From positions 62,001 to 126,000 of the forward strand of contig JACREY010000008.1 of NCBI GenBank assembly GCA_016218085.1: 64,000 bases of DNA. The letters run 5' to 3'. The DNA comes from Ignavibacteriota bacterium. GTDB taxonomy: Bacteria > Bacteroidota > Ignavibacteria > Tepidaquicellales > Tepidaquicellaceae. Under the pieces are notes generated by a model. The model searched no databases. It had not been told where the DNA came from and was given only the letters and a program-made list of their open reading frames with translations. The position numbers were made by a program, and so were the translations under genes. Positions 45,401-54,161 of this stretch are shown one piece after another (within the stretch, counting starts at the first letter, position 1; every line of letters starts with the position of its first letter).

Positions 45401-46755
45401 AGATTCAGCCGCTTAAAGTCATAACCGAGGAGAATAAAATCAGCATAATTGATTCGCAAAACAAAAAAACCGGAATTACTTCGGAAGAAGTCGAAGTCCT
45501 GATTCCTTCGATGGGACATTTCAGTTCGGACGCTTTTGCGGCAGTATTCCGTTCACTCGGAATAAACTGCAGGCCGCTGGATGTTCCGTCTTTCGATACA
45601 CTCAAACACGGCAGGGGACTTACTACCTGCAAGGAATGCCTGCCTTTTATACTTACTACGGGCTCATTGACTCAGTATCTCGAAAATCATTACGACAAGA
45701 ATAAAAAAACTCTTTTCTTTATGCCAAAAGGGTACGGCCCGTGCAGGCAGGGACAGTATTACATCCTGCTGAAGGATATCATCAATAATATGAAAATCGA
45801 AAACGTGGCAGTACTTACAATGGACGACGAAAGCTCTTTCGATGATTTTGGCAATGAGTTTTTTATTAAACAGTGGATTGCTCTTGTTATAGCTGATGTA
45901 GTTCATGACATTGAATCTGTTATTAATGCTATTGCCGTTGATAAGGAAAAAAGCCTTGCAACTCTGAACGAACAATGGAATAAAATTGTCGCTTCACTCG
46001 AGAGGGGACATAACGATAGCATTTTTGCACAGATTGAATTGTCAGTGCGGGCTTTGTCAGGCATTAAACTTAAAATTCCCCTTGAAAAAGCAAAAGTGAT
46101 TTCGCTTATCGGGGAAATTTACGTCCGCAGGGAAGAGTTTTCCCGTGGAAACCTTATGCAGACTCTTGCGGAAAAGGAATTCATTGTAAAAACCGCTCCC
46201 ATAACAGAATATGTTTACTATTCAAACTACCTCCTTAAAAAGGAAATCCTGAATGGTATGTCTATGAAGGATAAAACACTCCTGCACATAAAGGATAAAT
46301 ACCAGAGAATACTCGAAAGAAAAATTAAAAAAATGTTTGCGAAATCCGGTCTGATAAAATTTGAAATGATTGACATCGATAAGACAATGGAAATAGGTGA
46401 ACGGTTCATTTCATCCGAACTGATAGGAGAGGGGATTCTGACTACAGGTCTAGCTATGAGGGAAATTCTCGATGATGCCTGCGGAGTTATTTCAATAGGT
46501 CCTTTTAACTGCATTCCGAGCCGCCTGTCTGAGGCAATACTGAAAAAGGAAATGACCATCGAGGGGAAATACAGGAGTTTGGGTATCGGTAAGAACGGAT
46601 ATCCCGAAGAAATAAAAAATCTGCCCTTCCTCTATATCGAAACGGATGGAAATGCATTCCCTCAGATTATTCAGTCTAAAATCGAAATCTTTATGCTTCA
46701 AGCGGAAAAAATCCACGAAATACTAAATAAAAAAGCAGCAATTATTCAGAAATAA
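42445..46755 (+). CDS. Fused 2-hydroxyacyl-CoA dehydratase activase / double-cubane reductase
   Basis: 1436 residues, a multidomain ATP-driven reductase. Two ASKHA/BadF-type activase domains are visible: one at about 5-255 (GICIGASTVSF, CASGTGEFFLQQIGR) and a second, more canonical one at about 298-555 (GLDVGSTTTKAVVIR, CSAGTGSFLEEAA). A Cys cluster CAGGAEKCDRKCG follows near 585-597. The C-terminal half is DUF2229 plus an HgdB-like domain with CKECLPFILTTG (about 1062) and GPCRQGQYY (about 1099), candidate ligands of a double-cubane cluster. Such proteins reduce difficult substrates with very low-potential electrons. It lies ten bases after hpnE, an unexplained pairing. The substrate is unknown. 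Confidence 0.88.
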   Translation: MAKHSLGICIGASTVSFVKTKETDGIISVLEILSYTHEGNPKKVISDFFDDFNQDKISVVVTGRKFKELINAHSVSEPEAVEVSVKYLDLNGEEKAIASLGSESFLVYNLNSKGSIDNVITGNKCASGTGEFFLQQIGRMDLSVEDTSSLSGDVIPYSVSGRCSVFCKSDCTHALNKGIPKSQVVSGLAKMIADKTIELLSKQNSKKLILIGGVTKNSGVVNHIRKSYPDLVIPPESSYFEALGASLIGLKNFFGFNREYLYKHHKHSFATLAPLKNSKNSVIFKEIIKDKPKSGDECVLGLDVGSTTTKAVVIRLNDNAILASVYLRTNGNPVQAAVNCYKELKNQILTDIKITGLGTTGSGRSIAALHALTNSVVNEIIAHAVAAAFFDKDVDTIFEIGGQDAKYTHLTNGVASDYAMNEACSAGTGSFLEEAAKETLNINYLEIGDIAFESSAPLNFNDQCSAFISSDIKNAGHEGASREDIVAGLVYSVCMNYVNRVMGNRTVGKKVFMQGGVCYNKAVPYAMANLVNKEIIVPPEPGLMGAFGVALEVKNRINLGFTKKGNFVLDELIKREFKYKNEFICAGGAEKCDRKCGIAMIEVEGKKYPFGGACNKYYNERNNLTADAGKHNYVNIRQELVFKKYLTAEINETLAEKKKIGISKSLLTNTLYPLYYNFFTKLGFGIVLPDEAETCGKDKIQSSFCYPVELSHGFFSNLLKKDIDYIFLPHITQMDSHSEHQHNRLCVFVQGETYYLKSTFREEIDNKKTPSSGKIKIISPVIDFTLPENELKEIFIDIAKELGVRKNKAVQAYEYSDGKFREMQAEFRQLGRRALEEIESSPDTFGIVLFGRSYNAFAREANLNIPHKFASKNITIIPHDFLPNDIKDSYENMYWYSGHQILSNARFVKNHDMLFGVYITNFSCGPDSFILSYFRKIMGSKPSLTLELDSHSADVGIDTRIDAAVDIIKNYIAIRNKGTKEDLSDKIQPLKVITEENKISIIDSQNKKTGITSEEVEVLIPSMGHFSSDAFAAVFRSLGINCRPLDVPSFDTLKHGRGLTTCKECLPFILTTGSLTQYLENHYDKNKKTLFFMPKGYGPCRQGQYYILLKDIINNMKIENVAVLTMDDESSFDDFGNEFFIKQWIALVIADVVHDIESVINAIAVDKEKSLATLNEQWNKIVASLERGHNDSIFAQIELSVRALSGIKLKIPLEKAKVISLIGEIYVRREEFSRGNLMQTLAEKEFIVKTAPITEYVYYSNYLLKKEILNGMSMKDKTLLHIKDKYQRILERKIKKMFAKSGLIKFEMIDIDKTMEIGERFISSELIGEGILTTGLAMREILDDACGVISIGPFNCIPSRLSEAILKKEMTIEGKYRSLGIGKNGYPEEIKNLPFLYIETDGNAFPQIIQSKIEIFMLQAEKIHEILNKKAAIIQK

Positions 46756-46765
46756 TTACTGCTTT
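46732..46765 (-). terminator. Hairpin across the activase stop codon; terminator for the minus-strand barrel gene
   Basis: AAAGCAGCAATTATT (46732-46746) and AATAATTACTGCTTT (46751-46765) form a 15-pair stem with one mismatch. Read on the minus strand it is followed by TTTATTT, so it best serves the outer-membrane gene ending at 46789, while lying inside the 3' end of the convergent activase gene. Confidence 0.65.
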
Positions 46766-46788
46766 CAGAAAATATTTGATTATAAATA

Positions 46789-47640
46789 CTAACGCTTGCC
46801 GCCTAAGTAAAACGAAACACCTCCGTAAAATCCGAAAAATCCTACTGTTCTGCTCTTGCTCATCAGCGAATTTAACGATGAGTTCGCAGCATCATTCAGG
46901 TACATATCCCCGTCACCTCCGGCTTTTACCTGGTCCGAACCCTTATTTATTAAATTAGCAATATGCATTCGTGTTCCAAAAGTTACCCCTAGATAATCAA
47001 CAATCCTGTATGAGTAACCAAGATTCAATCCCATTCCTAATCTTGTAGCGCTGACTATGTTATTATGATACTCGTAATTGTTTGAAGCCGCCTGGTCGTA
47101 AACTTTACCCCACATTACACTGAAATTGAAATCAGCCCCGAAATTGAAAATGGAACGCCTTTCTTTATCAGTATATAAAGCAATTTCCCAACCGTACGCT
47201 ATGTAAGGAGCACTTATCCTGATTGAACTTGAACCCGTTACTTCTTTTACCGATTTGTATGTCGTATCTGCAGGCCATCTGACGGGCACCATCCCTGTAT
47301 CATATACATTTCCGATATCATATGAGGTATTTTCCTTGCCATAGAAATTTGAAAAAGCAATTGTAAGGTAAGTCCTTATCTGTCCATCCTTGAAGTTGTG
47401 AACCGTAACCTTTGGTGTGTATGCCGCATAATATCCTCCGTTCACCCCGTATCCCTTGAATTCCCAGAAATCCTTTAACCTCGAACCTGAGAAATCAAAC
47501 CCGGGTAATCCGTATCCAAATGTCGCTTCCATTACTACATTGGGCTTTCTGAAAACTTTAGTGTTGAGCAGTTGTGCTGTTGTTGTCTCTGACAGGATTA
47601 ATATTAATGCCAGAAGAATAATGAAGTAATTTTTTTTCAT
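46789..47640 (-). CDS. Outer-membrane beta-barrel protein
   Basis: 283 residues with a signal peptide (about 1-22, ending TTTAQ). The mature part has alternating aromatic/hydrophobic strands typical of a small barrel (for example ATFGYGLPGFDFSGS, LGMGLNLGYSYRIVDYLGVTF) and ends in FFGFYGGVSFYLGGKR. No family is recognised with confidence. It lies between the activase and secA genes and appears to be its own transcript, with a terminator at 46732. Confidence 0.7.
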   Translation of the reverse strand: MKKNYFIILLALILILSETTTAQLLNTKVFRKPNVVMEATFGYGLPGFDFSGSRLKDFWEFKGYGVNGGYYAAYTPKVTVHNFKDGQIRTYLTIAFSNFYGKENTSYDIGNVYDTGMVPVRWPADTTYKSVKEVTGSSSIRISAPYIAYGWEIALYTDKERRSIFNFGADFNFSVMWGKVYDQAASNNYEYHNNIVSATRLGMGLNLGYSYRIVDYLGVTFGTRMHIANLINKGSDQVKAGGDGDMYLNDAANSSLNSLMSKSRTVGFFGFYGGVSFYLGGKR

Positions 47641-47789
47641 AACAGTAGTATGTTTGGTTTATGCAATTTATATAAACTTCATTTCAGACTCAAGTATTTT
47701 TTTTGAGTTAAGTCTGAATATTATAATAATAATAGTGCCTCCGCTATTATATTATCCGATGGAACAGTATTTGCTGTTCCGCGGTTCGT

Positions 47790-50700
47790 TTACTTCCCGT
47801 GGCAGTTCTTGTATTTTTTTCCGCTTCCGCAAGGGCAGGGGTCGTTTCTTCCTGCTTTCGGAGTTACTTTTACCGGCTGATGCTTGCCCGTCCTCGCTGC
47901 TGCATTTTCTTCCGGCTCTAAATTCCCGCTGTATCCCATACCCTCCGATGTGTCATGCTGCGCTCTCAGTCTGCTTGTGTTTACTTCCTTCGGACCCTTT
48001 ACCTGGCTTGCTTCTTCAGGTGTCTGTGTCGTGAACTTGAATATGAAATTAATTACATCGATTGCAATTGAATTGAGCATTGCCTCGAACATCCTGAATC
48101 CGTCCATCTTGTATTCTATCAGCGGGTCCTTCTGTCCGTATGCACGGAAGTTAATTCCCTCCTTCAAGTCGTCCATCTCTCTTAAATGCTCTTTCCACTT
48201 TTCATCGATTACGGTAAGATATGCAAATCTCTCTATCCTCTCCATCAGTTCCGTGCCGTATCTTTTTTCCTTCCTGTTGTAAAAATCTTTTGCTTCCTTG
48301 ATGATTAAATCTTTTAATCCGACTTCTCCTAACTGCTGGAATTTTTCCGGCGTAAGGTTCAGTCTTACTAAAAATGTCCTGTTCACTTCATCCTGCAAGC
48401 CCTCTATATCTGCTTCTGCGTGGTATTTGTTTACCATCTCGACTACGTTCTTTTCCACCATTTCAAATACTTCATCTTTCAGTCTTTCTCCCATCAGTGC
48501 CTGTCTTCTCTTGTCATAAACCACTTCTCTCTGCTGGTTCATCGTGTTGTCATATTCCAGAAGTCTTTTACGTATAGCAAAATTGTTTTCTTCCACCTTC
48601 TTCTGGGCGCGCTCGACTGAATTCGTAATCATCTTGTGCTCGATTGCCTGTCCCTCTTCCATTCCGAGCCTCTGCATCGCCCCTGCAATCCTCTGGCTTC
48701 CGAAAAGTCTCATCAAATCATCTTCCAGCGAAATAAAGAACCTCGATGAACCCGGGTCGCCCTGACGTCCCGCTCTACCGCGCAGCTGCCTGTCTATACG
48801 CCTTGATTCGTGCCTCTCTGTACCCATTATATGCAAACCGCCTGCTTCAGCTACTCCCGGTCCTAATTTAATATCCGTTCCGCGGCCTGCCATATTCGTT
48901 GCAATTGTTACCGAGCCCGGCAATCCCGCATTCGCTACTATCTGCGCCTCGCGCTGATGCTGCTTCGCATTTAATACTTCGTGAACTATACCGCGCCTCT
49001 TGAGTAGTCTGCTGATTGTTTCCGAAACTTCAACGCTTGTCGTGCCGACAAGCACAGGTCGCTTTATTTCCTGCATCTTTGCAATTTCTTCTATTACTGC
49101 ATTGTATTTTTCTCTCTTGGTCTTGTAAATCTGGTCGTTGTGGTCTGTCCTTACACAGGCAACGTTTGTTGGAATAACCACTACATCCAGCTTGTAAATA
49201 TCCCAGAATTCCGCCGCTTCCGTTTCAGCTGTTCCCGTCATACCTGCAAGCTTCTTGTATAACCTGAAATAATTCTGCAATGTAATAGTCGCAAGTGTCT
49301 GCGTGTCTTTTTCTACCTTCACGCCTTCTTTTGCTTCTATTGCCTGATGTAGCCCTTCGGAGTATCTTCTTCCGTGAAGTATGCGCCCCGTGAATTCATC
49401 CACTATCATAATCTTTCCGTCCTGTACAACGTACTCCACATCCTTTTCATAAAGCGCGTATGCTTTTAAAAGCTGGTCAACCGTGTGAAGTCTGTCCGAA
49501 CGCTCTGCATATACCTTGTTCAGTTCTTCACGCTTCATTTCTTTCTGCTCTGTAGTTAAACTCACATCATTCTCGATAACTGCTACCTGTGAGCCCATAT
49601 CGGGCAGTACAAAGAAGTCTCTCTCCACAGATGAAGGAGCAAGGTACTCTCTGCCTTTTTCCGTTAAATCAGTTACGTGTGACTTTTCTTCGACAACAAA
49701 ATAAAGCTCATCATCCACAACGTGCATATTTCGCCCCTGGTCACGGTTGAAATTCATTTCCGTGTCCTGCATCAGCTTCTTGTGATTCGGGTCGGATATT
49801 ATTTTCTGAAGTTTCTTGTGTTTCGGAAGTCCTTTGTAAGAACGGAATAAATACAATCCCGCTTTTTCAATATCATCCTTGCCTGGATTCTCTTCCGATA
49901 AAATCTTTTCTGCCTCCGAGCAAAGCGTATTCACGTAGCTTCTCTGTGCATCTACTAAACGCTTTATCCTGACGTTCATCTCGTTGAACTTATGTGTCGG
50001 CGCTTCTACCGGACCTGAAATTATTAGCGGTGTTCTGGCTTCGTCTATCAATACCGAGTCAACCTCGTCAACTATAGCATAAAAATGCCTTCTCTGAACA
50101 AGGTGCTCCTTATCCACTACCATGTTATCCCTCAGGTAATCGAATCCGAATTCATTATTCGTTCCGTATGTAATATCGCAGGCATACATTTCTCTTCTCT
50201 TATCCGAATCCATATCGTTCAGTATCACGCCCACTTTCAACTTGTGGAATCTGAAAATCTCGCCCATCCATTCGCTGTCGCGCTTTGCAAGGTAATCGTT
50301 CACAGTAACAAGATGGCATCCTTTTCCTGCAAGTGCATTCAGGAAAAGAGGGAGCGTTGCAACCAGTGTTTTACCTTCACCCGTTGCCATTTCGGAAATC
50401 TTTCCCTGGTGCTGTACCATTCCGCCTATCAGCTGTACATCGAACGGAATCATATTCCATCTTACCTTCGTACCGCCTGCTTCCCATTCCTGACCGCAAA
50501 GTCTGCGGCAGGTATCTTTCACCACTGCAAAAGCTTCCGGCATTATCTCATCGAGCGAATCGTTTATAATCTGAAAATAATCCTTTTCCAATGCATCGAG
50601 TTCATCATAAACTCCCATTCTCTCGTTATGCTCCAGGTCTTGCGTAAGCTTTTCCCTTAACTCTGCTATTTTTGCTTCCGCCTCGGCGGTATTATCCTTT

Positions 50701-50858
50701 ATTCTTTGCTTTAATTCCTGTGTCTTTGCGCGGAGTTCATCATCGCTAAGCTTCTGATATTCTTCGTAATAATTATTTATTTCCTCTACATAAGGTAAAA
50801 GTAACTTGACATCCTTCTCGTGCTTCGATGGAAATAATTTTGAAATTAACTTAAGCAT
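47790..50858 (-). CDS. secA: Protein translocase ATPase SecA
   Basis: 1022 residues. DEAD motor 1 starts with the Walker [15 protein letters not shown] and has [21 protein letters not shown]; motor 2 has [28 protein letters not shown] and [14 protein letters not shown]. The C-terminal zinc motif [15 protein letters not shown] is intact and serves SecB or ribosome contact. SecA drives Sec export, the step that delivers T9SS substrates to the periplasm. An insertion with charged helices near residue 300-390 is normal for Bacteroidota SecA. The start has no SD. Upstream begins the repeat-rich island 50859-51386. Confidence 0.97.
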   Translation of the reverse strand: MLKLISKLFPSKHEKDVKLLLPYVEEINNYYEEYQKLSDDELRAKTQELKQRIKDNTAEAEAKIAELREKLTQDLEHNERMGVYDELDALEKDYFQIINDSLDEIMPEAFAVVKDTCRRLCGQEWEAGGTKVRWNMIPFDVQLIGGMVQHQGKISEMATGEGKTLVATLPLFLNALAGKGCHLVTVNDYLAKRDSEWMGEIFRFHKLKVGVILNDMDSDKRREMYACDITYGTNNEFGFDYLRDNMVVDKEHLVQRRHFYAIVDEVDSVLIDEARTPLIISGPVEAPTHKFNEMNVRIKRLVDAQRSYVNTLCSEAEKILSEENPGKDDIEKAGLYLFRSYKGLPKHKKLQKIISDPNHKKLMQDTEMNFNRDQGRNMHVVDDELYFVVEEKSHVTDLTEKGREYLAPSSVERDFFVLPDMGSQVAVIENDVSLTTEQKEMKREELNKVYAERSDRLHTVDQLLKAYALYEKDVEYVVQDGKIMIVDEFTGRILHGRRYSEGLHQAIEAKEGVKVEKDTQTLATITLQNYFRLYKKLAGMTGTAETEAAEFWDIYKLDVVVIPTNVACVRTDHNDQIYKTKREKYNAVIEEIAKMQEIKRPVLVGTTSVEVSETISRLLKRRGIVHEVLNAKQHQREAQIVANAGLPGSVTIATNMAGRGTDIKLGPGVAEAGGLHIMGTERHESRRIDRQLRGRAGRQGDPGSSRFFISLEDDLMRLFGSQRIAGAMQRLGMEEGQAIEHKMITNSVERAQKKVEENNFAIRKRLLEYDNTMNQQREVVYDKRRQALMGERLKDEVFEMVEKNVVEMVNKYHAEADIEGLQDEVNRTFLVRLNLTPEKFQQLGEVGLKDLIIKEAKDFYNRKEKRYGTELMERIERFAYLTVIDEKWKEHLREMDDLKEGINFRAYGQKDPLIEYKMDGFRMFEAMLNSIAIDVINFIFKFTTQTPEEASQVKGPKEVNTSRLRAQHDTSEGMGYSGNLEPEENAAARTGKHQPVKVTPKAGRNDPCPCGSGKKYKNCHGK

Positions 50859-50952
50859 TCTGTCTTAATTTATTTATATTTTAATTAATTAATATTTATA
50901 TAATTACACTTTATTTTTTTGTAATTTACGTTCTTTGTATCCCGACTTATAC

Positions 50953-50980
50953 CTCGTTCCCAACGTCCTCGTTGGGAACG
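50953..50980. repeat. Palindromic element, copy 2 (GTCCTC loop)
   Basis: CGTTCCCAAC (50955-50964) and GTTGGGAACG (50971-50980) pair perfectly with loop GTCCTC. The copy at 12141 has A-T where this has C-G at the loop-proximal pair, so the stem is conserved by paired change. It lies between secA and the REP-like block. Confidence 0.8.
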
Positions 50981-51136
50981 CATATTGCACAATATAAACC
51001 TTAAAATAACCTTTTTTTCATACAAAATGAATGCAAAAGAGCGGAATACAGAAGACAGAAGTTAGAAGTTAGAATCTGGAAGTTAGTAGTCAGAATTCAG
51101 TAGTCAGAATTTAAAATGCTCTCCAACCATATTGTC

Positions 51137-51220
51137 ATCCCCGCATGTGCGCTCTTTGCATCCGCCGTGGCGGAATTTTGGCGGGGATCGCGCTCTTTGC
51201 ATCCCGACCCGTCGGGACCG
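51137..51220. repeat. REP-like palindromic block with 15-bp direct repeats
   Basis: ATCCCCGC/GCGGGGAT (51137-51144 and 51181-51188) enclose the palindrome TCCGCC-GT-GGCGGA (51161-51174). A second stem, TCCCGAC/GTCGGGA, is at 51202-51217. GCGCTCTTTGCATCC occurs at 51149 and 51190. A related word, CGTTCTTTGTATCCCGAC, is at 50929 and a third relative with only T/C changes is at 54126. The structure resembles intergenic REP/palindromic elements of other bacteria. Confidence 0.8.
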
Positions 51221-51386
51221 GCGATTTTTAGGTCGAAGATGCGCCGAAGAGTGCCGGAATCCAATTTAATCATTGTAAAAACCTTTTTTCACTAAAAAAG
51301 TATGCAAAAAACAAGGAAAGGAATGAAATAGCTTTTTCCTTACTGTATAACAGTAAAATTTGATGGTTTAATAATTAATTAATTTA

Positions 51387-53372
51387 TCATTTAATTAAAA
51401 CCATTTTTTTCGTCGCTGTATATTCTCCGGAAATCAATTTATAAAAATATATACCACTCGGAAATGAGGAAGCATTCCAGTTTGCCTCATAAATTCCTGG
51501 AAGCATTTTATTATTTAAAAGCGTTGCAACTTCTCGACCAAGTATATCAAATATTTTCAAATTCACATTATTTTCTTTTGTTATTTGAAATTTTATAAAT
51601 GTATTAGGATTAAAAGGATTAGGGTAATTTTGATACAGATAGTATTTATTCGGTATTTCTTGTGAAATATTGTTAATATCTACTGATGGTGCATAAACAA
51701 TATCCAGACTCCAGTTCAGTAATGTACCCGTATTACCAGTTCCATTATCCAAAATTTTTAGTATCCAGTTGCCAGATAATTCTTTTCCTTGTAATCCCAA
51801 AAGCGGAGTTTGAGGTCTGTATCTTCCGGTGAATGGTGGTGTACCTTGAGTAATAGATAAATTTGCACTGTCATCAAAAATTGTATTTGTAAAGTTTTGT
51901 CCACCTTGCCCATTGTATTTAGATAAATCAACAGTATTAGATTTTGTTAAACTTATCCATAGATTTCCGTCATTTGTATGGGTTAAATTTAAATTTACAT
52001 TGACATCCACAACAGTTCCCGGAGTTAATATTTTTATTGTATCCAATGTAAGCATTCCGGTTATTGGTTTTGGAACACTATTTGATTCTGAACTAATATT
52101 ATTCCAAATTGTATAAGTAAATAATTGAGTGGGAGGATTCGTTCCGGGAGGATTTAATCCTCCACCTCCTTCCGGTAAAGTAAATACAAAAGTACCGGTC
52201 GAATCTTGTGCAGCTATATAATATGAAATTTTTGAACCTTTTGGAAAACCGGGTATATAAAATTTATATATGTTTTGATAAATGCTAAACGAATTTACAT
52301 AATAATAATTTCCGCTCCAGTTTTTATAATATAGTCTTGGGGCATTGATTCCTGTCCCTAATGTATTGGGGTAATTAATGTAGACTTCAGCTAATCTTTG
52401 TGTTGTGTCATAATTTGACCGTAAAGGTGTATGATCCATTCTGGCAAAATTTCCGCTGCCCCATGAAGCAAATGTTGTAATTGCAGTTTTTGCCATTTTA
52501 TTAAAAAATTGCAGATTAAATGTATTAACTAAATCGGATTTTTTATGAATATTCTGATTTAATGTGTCGAATGTATCTTCTATTAATAAAATTGCTTTGT
52601 AGTTTTTGTTTATAAATGATGCCTGATCACTTGTTGTTGAATAGACTTTTCGATAAATTAATCCTGTTTGATAAATTTGTGTCGCGATAATCATTTGTTC
52701 TGCCAGCTTATTTGAGTTTGAATCAGTAAATACATCATATTTATTATCATTGTTTCCATCCCAAGCAGTCATATCAAGATTTAAAACACCCCTTATTGTA
52801 TCACCTCTGTTAAAAATTGAATCAACATATGCGATACTGCCTCCAAAACCTGCTTCTTCCTTGTCAAAAGTTGCGTAAATTAAGCTGTATGGAAAACTAA
52901 AATTTGAAAGTAATCTTGCAGCTTCCAATACTATACAAACACCCGATGCATTATCATCGGCTCCGGGTACTGTGTCGGTTGGGGTCGGCATTGGAACTAA
53001 TATTGCATCATAATGAGCACAAATAATGAAATACTGATTTGGATATTTGTATCCTGTTTTTGTTCCAATAATATTTAAACAGGTAATGTCATTTTGCTGA
53101 TACCTTGCATTTAAACCGTAGTTTTGAAATTTTTCAAAAATATATTGTGCGGCTTTTAATTTTGAACTCGATAAATAAAATCTTGAGAAGATTCGATAAT
53201 GTGAACCCCCAATAAATGCAATTGTATCTCCTGTTAAATCTTTAGCAAATTTCATCAAAGATTGAGTGGAAACAAGGTTTTTGATCGAATCGATTTTATT
53301 ACTATATATTATTTGAGGGTTGCTGCAGTTTGAACAAAATAAGAACAAAATAATAATAATTATTTTTTTCAT
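51387..53372 (-). CDS. Secreted M28-family zinc peptidase with P domain and T9SS sorting domain
   Basis: 661 residues with a Sec signal (about 1-20, FLFCSNCSN). The M28 metallopeptidase domain has CAHYDAI (His120), DTVPGADDNASGV (Asp139/140) and DKEEAGFGG (Glu172/173) as zinc ligands. A proprotein-convertase P domain follows (about 420-560; LTLDTIKILTPGTVVD, NDGNLWISL), then the T9SS domain YQNYPNPFNPNTFIKFQ to TATKKMVLIK. It is exported to the cell surface and probably acts as an aminopeptidase. Base composition is visibly more AT-rich than secA and the genes after 54853, hinting at separate origin. Confidence 0.87.
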   Translation of the reverse strand: MKKIIIIILFLFCSNCSNPQIIYSNKIDSIKNLVSTQSLMKFAKDLTGDTIAFIGGSHYRIFSRFYLSSSKLKAAQYIFEKFQNYGLNARYQQNDITCLNIIGTKTGYKYPNQYFIICAHYDAILVPMPTPTDTVPGADDNASGVCIVLEAARLLSNFSFPYSLIYATFDKEEAGFGGSIAYVDSIFNRGDTIRGVLNLDMTAWDGNNDNKYDVFTDSNSNKLAEQMIIATQIYQTGLIYRKVYSTTSDQASFINKNYKAILLIEDTFDTLNQNIHKKSDLVNTFNLQFFNKMAKTAITTFASWGSGNFARMDHTPLRSNYDTTQRLAEVYINYPNTLGTGINAPRLYYKNWSGNYYYVNSFSIYQNIYKFYIPGFPKGSKISYYIAAQDSTGTFVFTLPEGGGGLNPPGTNPPTQLFTYTIWNNISSESNSVPKPITGMLTLDTIKILTPGTVVDVNVNLNLTHTNDGNLWISLTKSNTVDLSKYNGQGGQNFTNTIFDDSANLSITQGTPPFTGRYRPQTPLLGLQGKELSGNWILKILDNGTGNTGTLLNWSLDIVYAPSVDINNISQEIPNKYYLYQNYPNPFNPNTFIKFQITKENNVNLKIFDILGREVATLLNNKMLPGIYEANWNASSFPSGIYFYKLISGEYTATKKMVLIK

Positions 53373-53428
53373 AAGTGTAAATAAATAATTAATAAAAATA
53401 TCTATACCTGGCTTAATTAATTATTAAT

Positions 53429-53713
53429 TTATTTATTACCGCATTGCTGTAATATATTACAATTCATACCAATAGGCGGTGACCAATTATTAATTTCCCA
53501 AGCACAATAACATTGCTGAAAAGAAATTGTTATTTCTTGTTCTATTCCATTTTGAATGCAAAACCAGGACCAATATTGAGCACTATAATATCGCGGATCC
53601 ATACTATTGCAACAAGGAAGTGGGTCAGATTTTTTTGCTATAGTAGTATTTATTGTAAAAAATATTGGAAGTGTCAGAATTGCAATTAATAAAAAAGAAG
53701 TTAATATTCTCAT
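53429..53713 (-). CDS. Small Cys-rich secreted protein (94 aa)
   Basis: The ATG at 53713 is preceded by a perfect AAAGGAGG SD sequence ten bases upstream, so it is chosen over the much longer frame (start 53911) that has no SD. The product has a signal peptide (MRILTSFLLIAILTLPIFF, then about 27 residues) and a 67-residue mature part with seven Cys: PLPCC, WFC, QQCYC, MNC and QQCGNK. Such Cys-rich secreted peptides are often disulphide-bonded and can be bacteriocin-like, adhesin-like or structural. I recognise no family. It lies 56 bp upstream of the peptidase gene on the same strand and the two may be co-transcribed. Confidence 0.7.
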   Translation of the reverse strand: MRILTSFLLIAILTLPIFFTINTTIAKKSDPLPCCNSMDPRYYSAQYWSWFCIQNGIEQEITISFQQCYCAWEINNWSPPIGMNCNILQQCGNK

Positions 53714-53971
53714 AAATCTATATCCTCCTTTACTTTGTAAACCAGGTATAGAATGATTTAATATTTTTATATTAGTTACTAAATTTGATATAAGTATAAA
53801 TATATATTTCGAATTATTCAAGTAAAATATTTTAAACAAAACAAATAAAAAATGAGAATTTTCTAAATTATTACATATTATGGTTCTATACGTTAATATG
53901 AACAAGTTCATTGAGAATTGTTTTCGTGCCTTGGTGTTGAATCTCTAAAAACCTAACTTGACTTTTAAAAT

Positions 53972-54023
53972 TATATACCATATATTATTAAGGTATTACC
54001 TGTTCTATGACATATGGTATATA
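53972..54023. repeat. 12-bp inverted repeat
   Basis: TATATACCATAT (53972-53983) and ATATGGTATATA (54012-54023) match perfectly across a 28-base loop. It lies in the gap upstream of the Cys-rich protein gene. It could be a regulator site or the end of a small element; no T run makes a terminator unlikely. Confidence 0.6.
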
Positions 54024-54125
54024 GTTGTACCCCATTCTGTACTTTTCCGCTCTCCGGTACAGAAAGTACAAAAAAATCCTTTGATTACCGTCAGATTTCC
54101 GCATTTTGTACCAAAACTGTAGCAT

Positions 54126-54161
54126 GCGTTTTTTGCACCCGCCGCGGCGGGAAACTGGTGC
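54126..54161. repeat. GC-rich palindrome related to the REP-like block
   Basis: GCACC (54135-54139) and GGTGC (54157-54161) flank the self-complementary CCGCCGCGGCGG (54139-54150). The first 25 bases match 51149-51173 with four T/C differences. It is followed by GATTTTTC on the plus strand, so it may also act as a terminator. With the block at 51137 it brackets the peptidase/Cys-rich pair. Confidence 0.7.

Larger units (their letters stand above)
50859..51386. other. Gene-free region rich in palindromic repeats
   Basis: This 528-bp gap holds three kinds of repeat. A hairpin element (50953-50980) also occurs at 12141. A patch of short words built on TTAGAAGTTAGAA/CAGAATT spans about 51050-51115. 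A REP-like block at 51137-51220 has several nested palindromes and two 15-bp direct repeats. It also holds the divergent end of the M28 peptidase gene; no gene, tRNA or promoter could be assigned with confidence. Confidence 0.8.

Noticed and set aside
47654-48034. Hydrophobic plus-strand frames within secA (47654-48034, 47884-48282, 50085-50660)
   Set aside because: Antisense to secA; hydrophobic look comes from the reverse complement of charged, Lys/Glu-rich codons.
53429-53911. Longer reading of the Cys-rich gene from 53911
   Set aside because: The 66 extra residues lack a SD and have no family-like features, while the ATG at 53713 has a perfect SD and begins a clean signal peptide.
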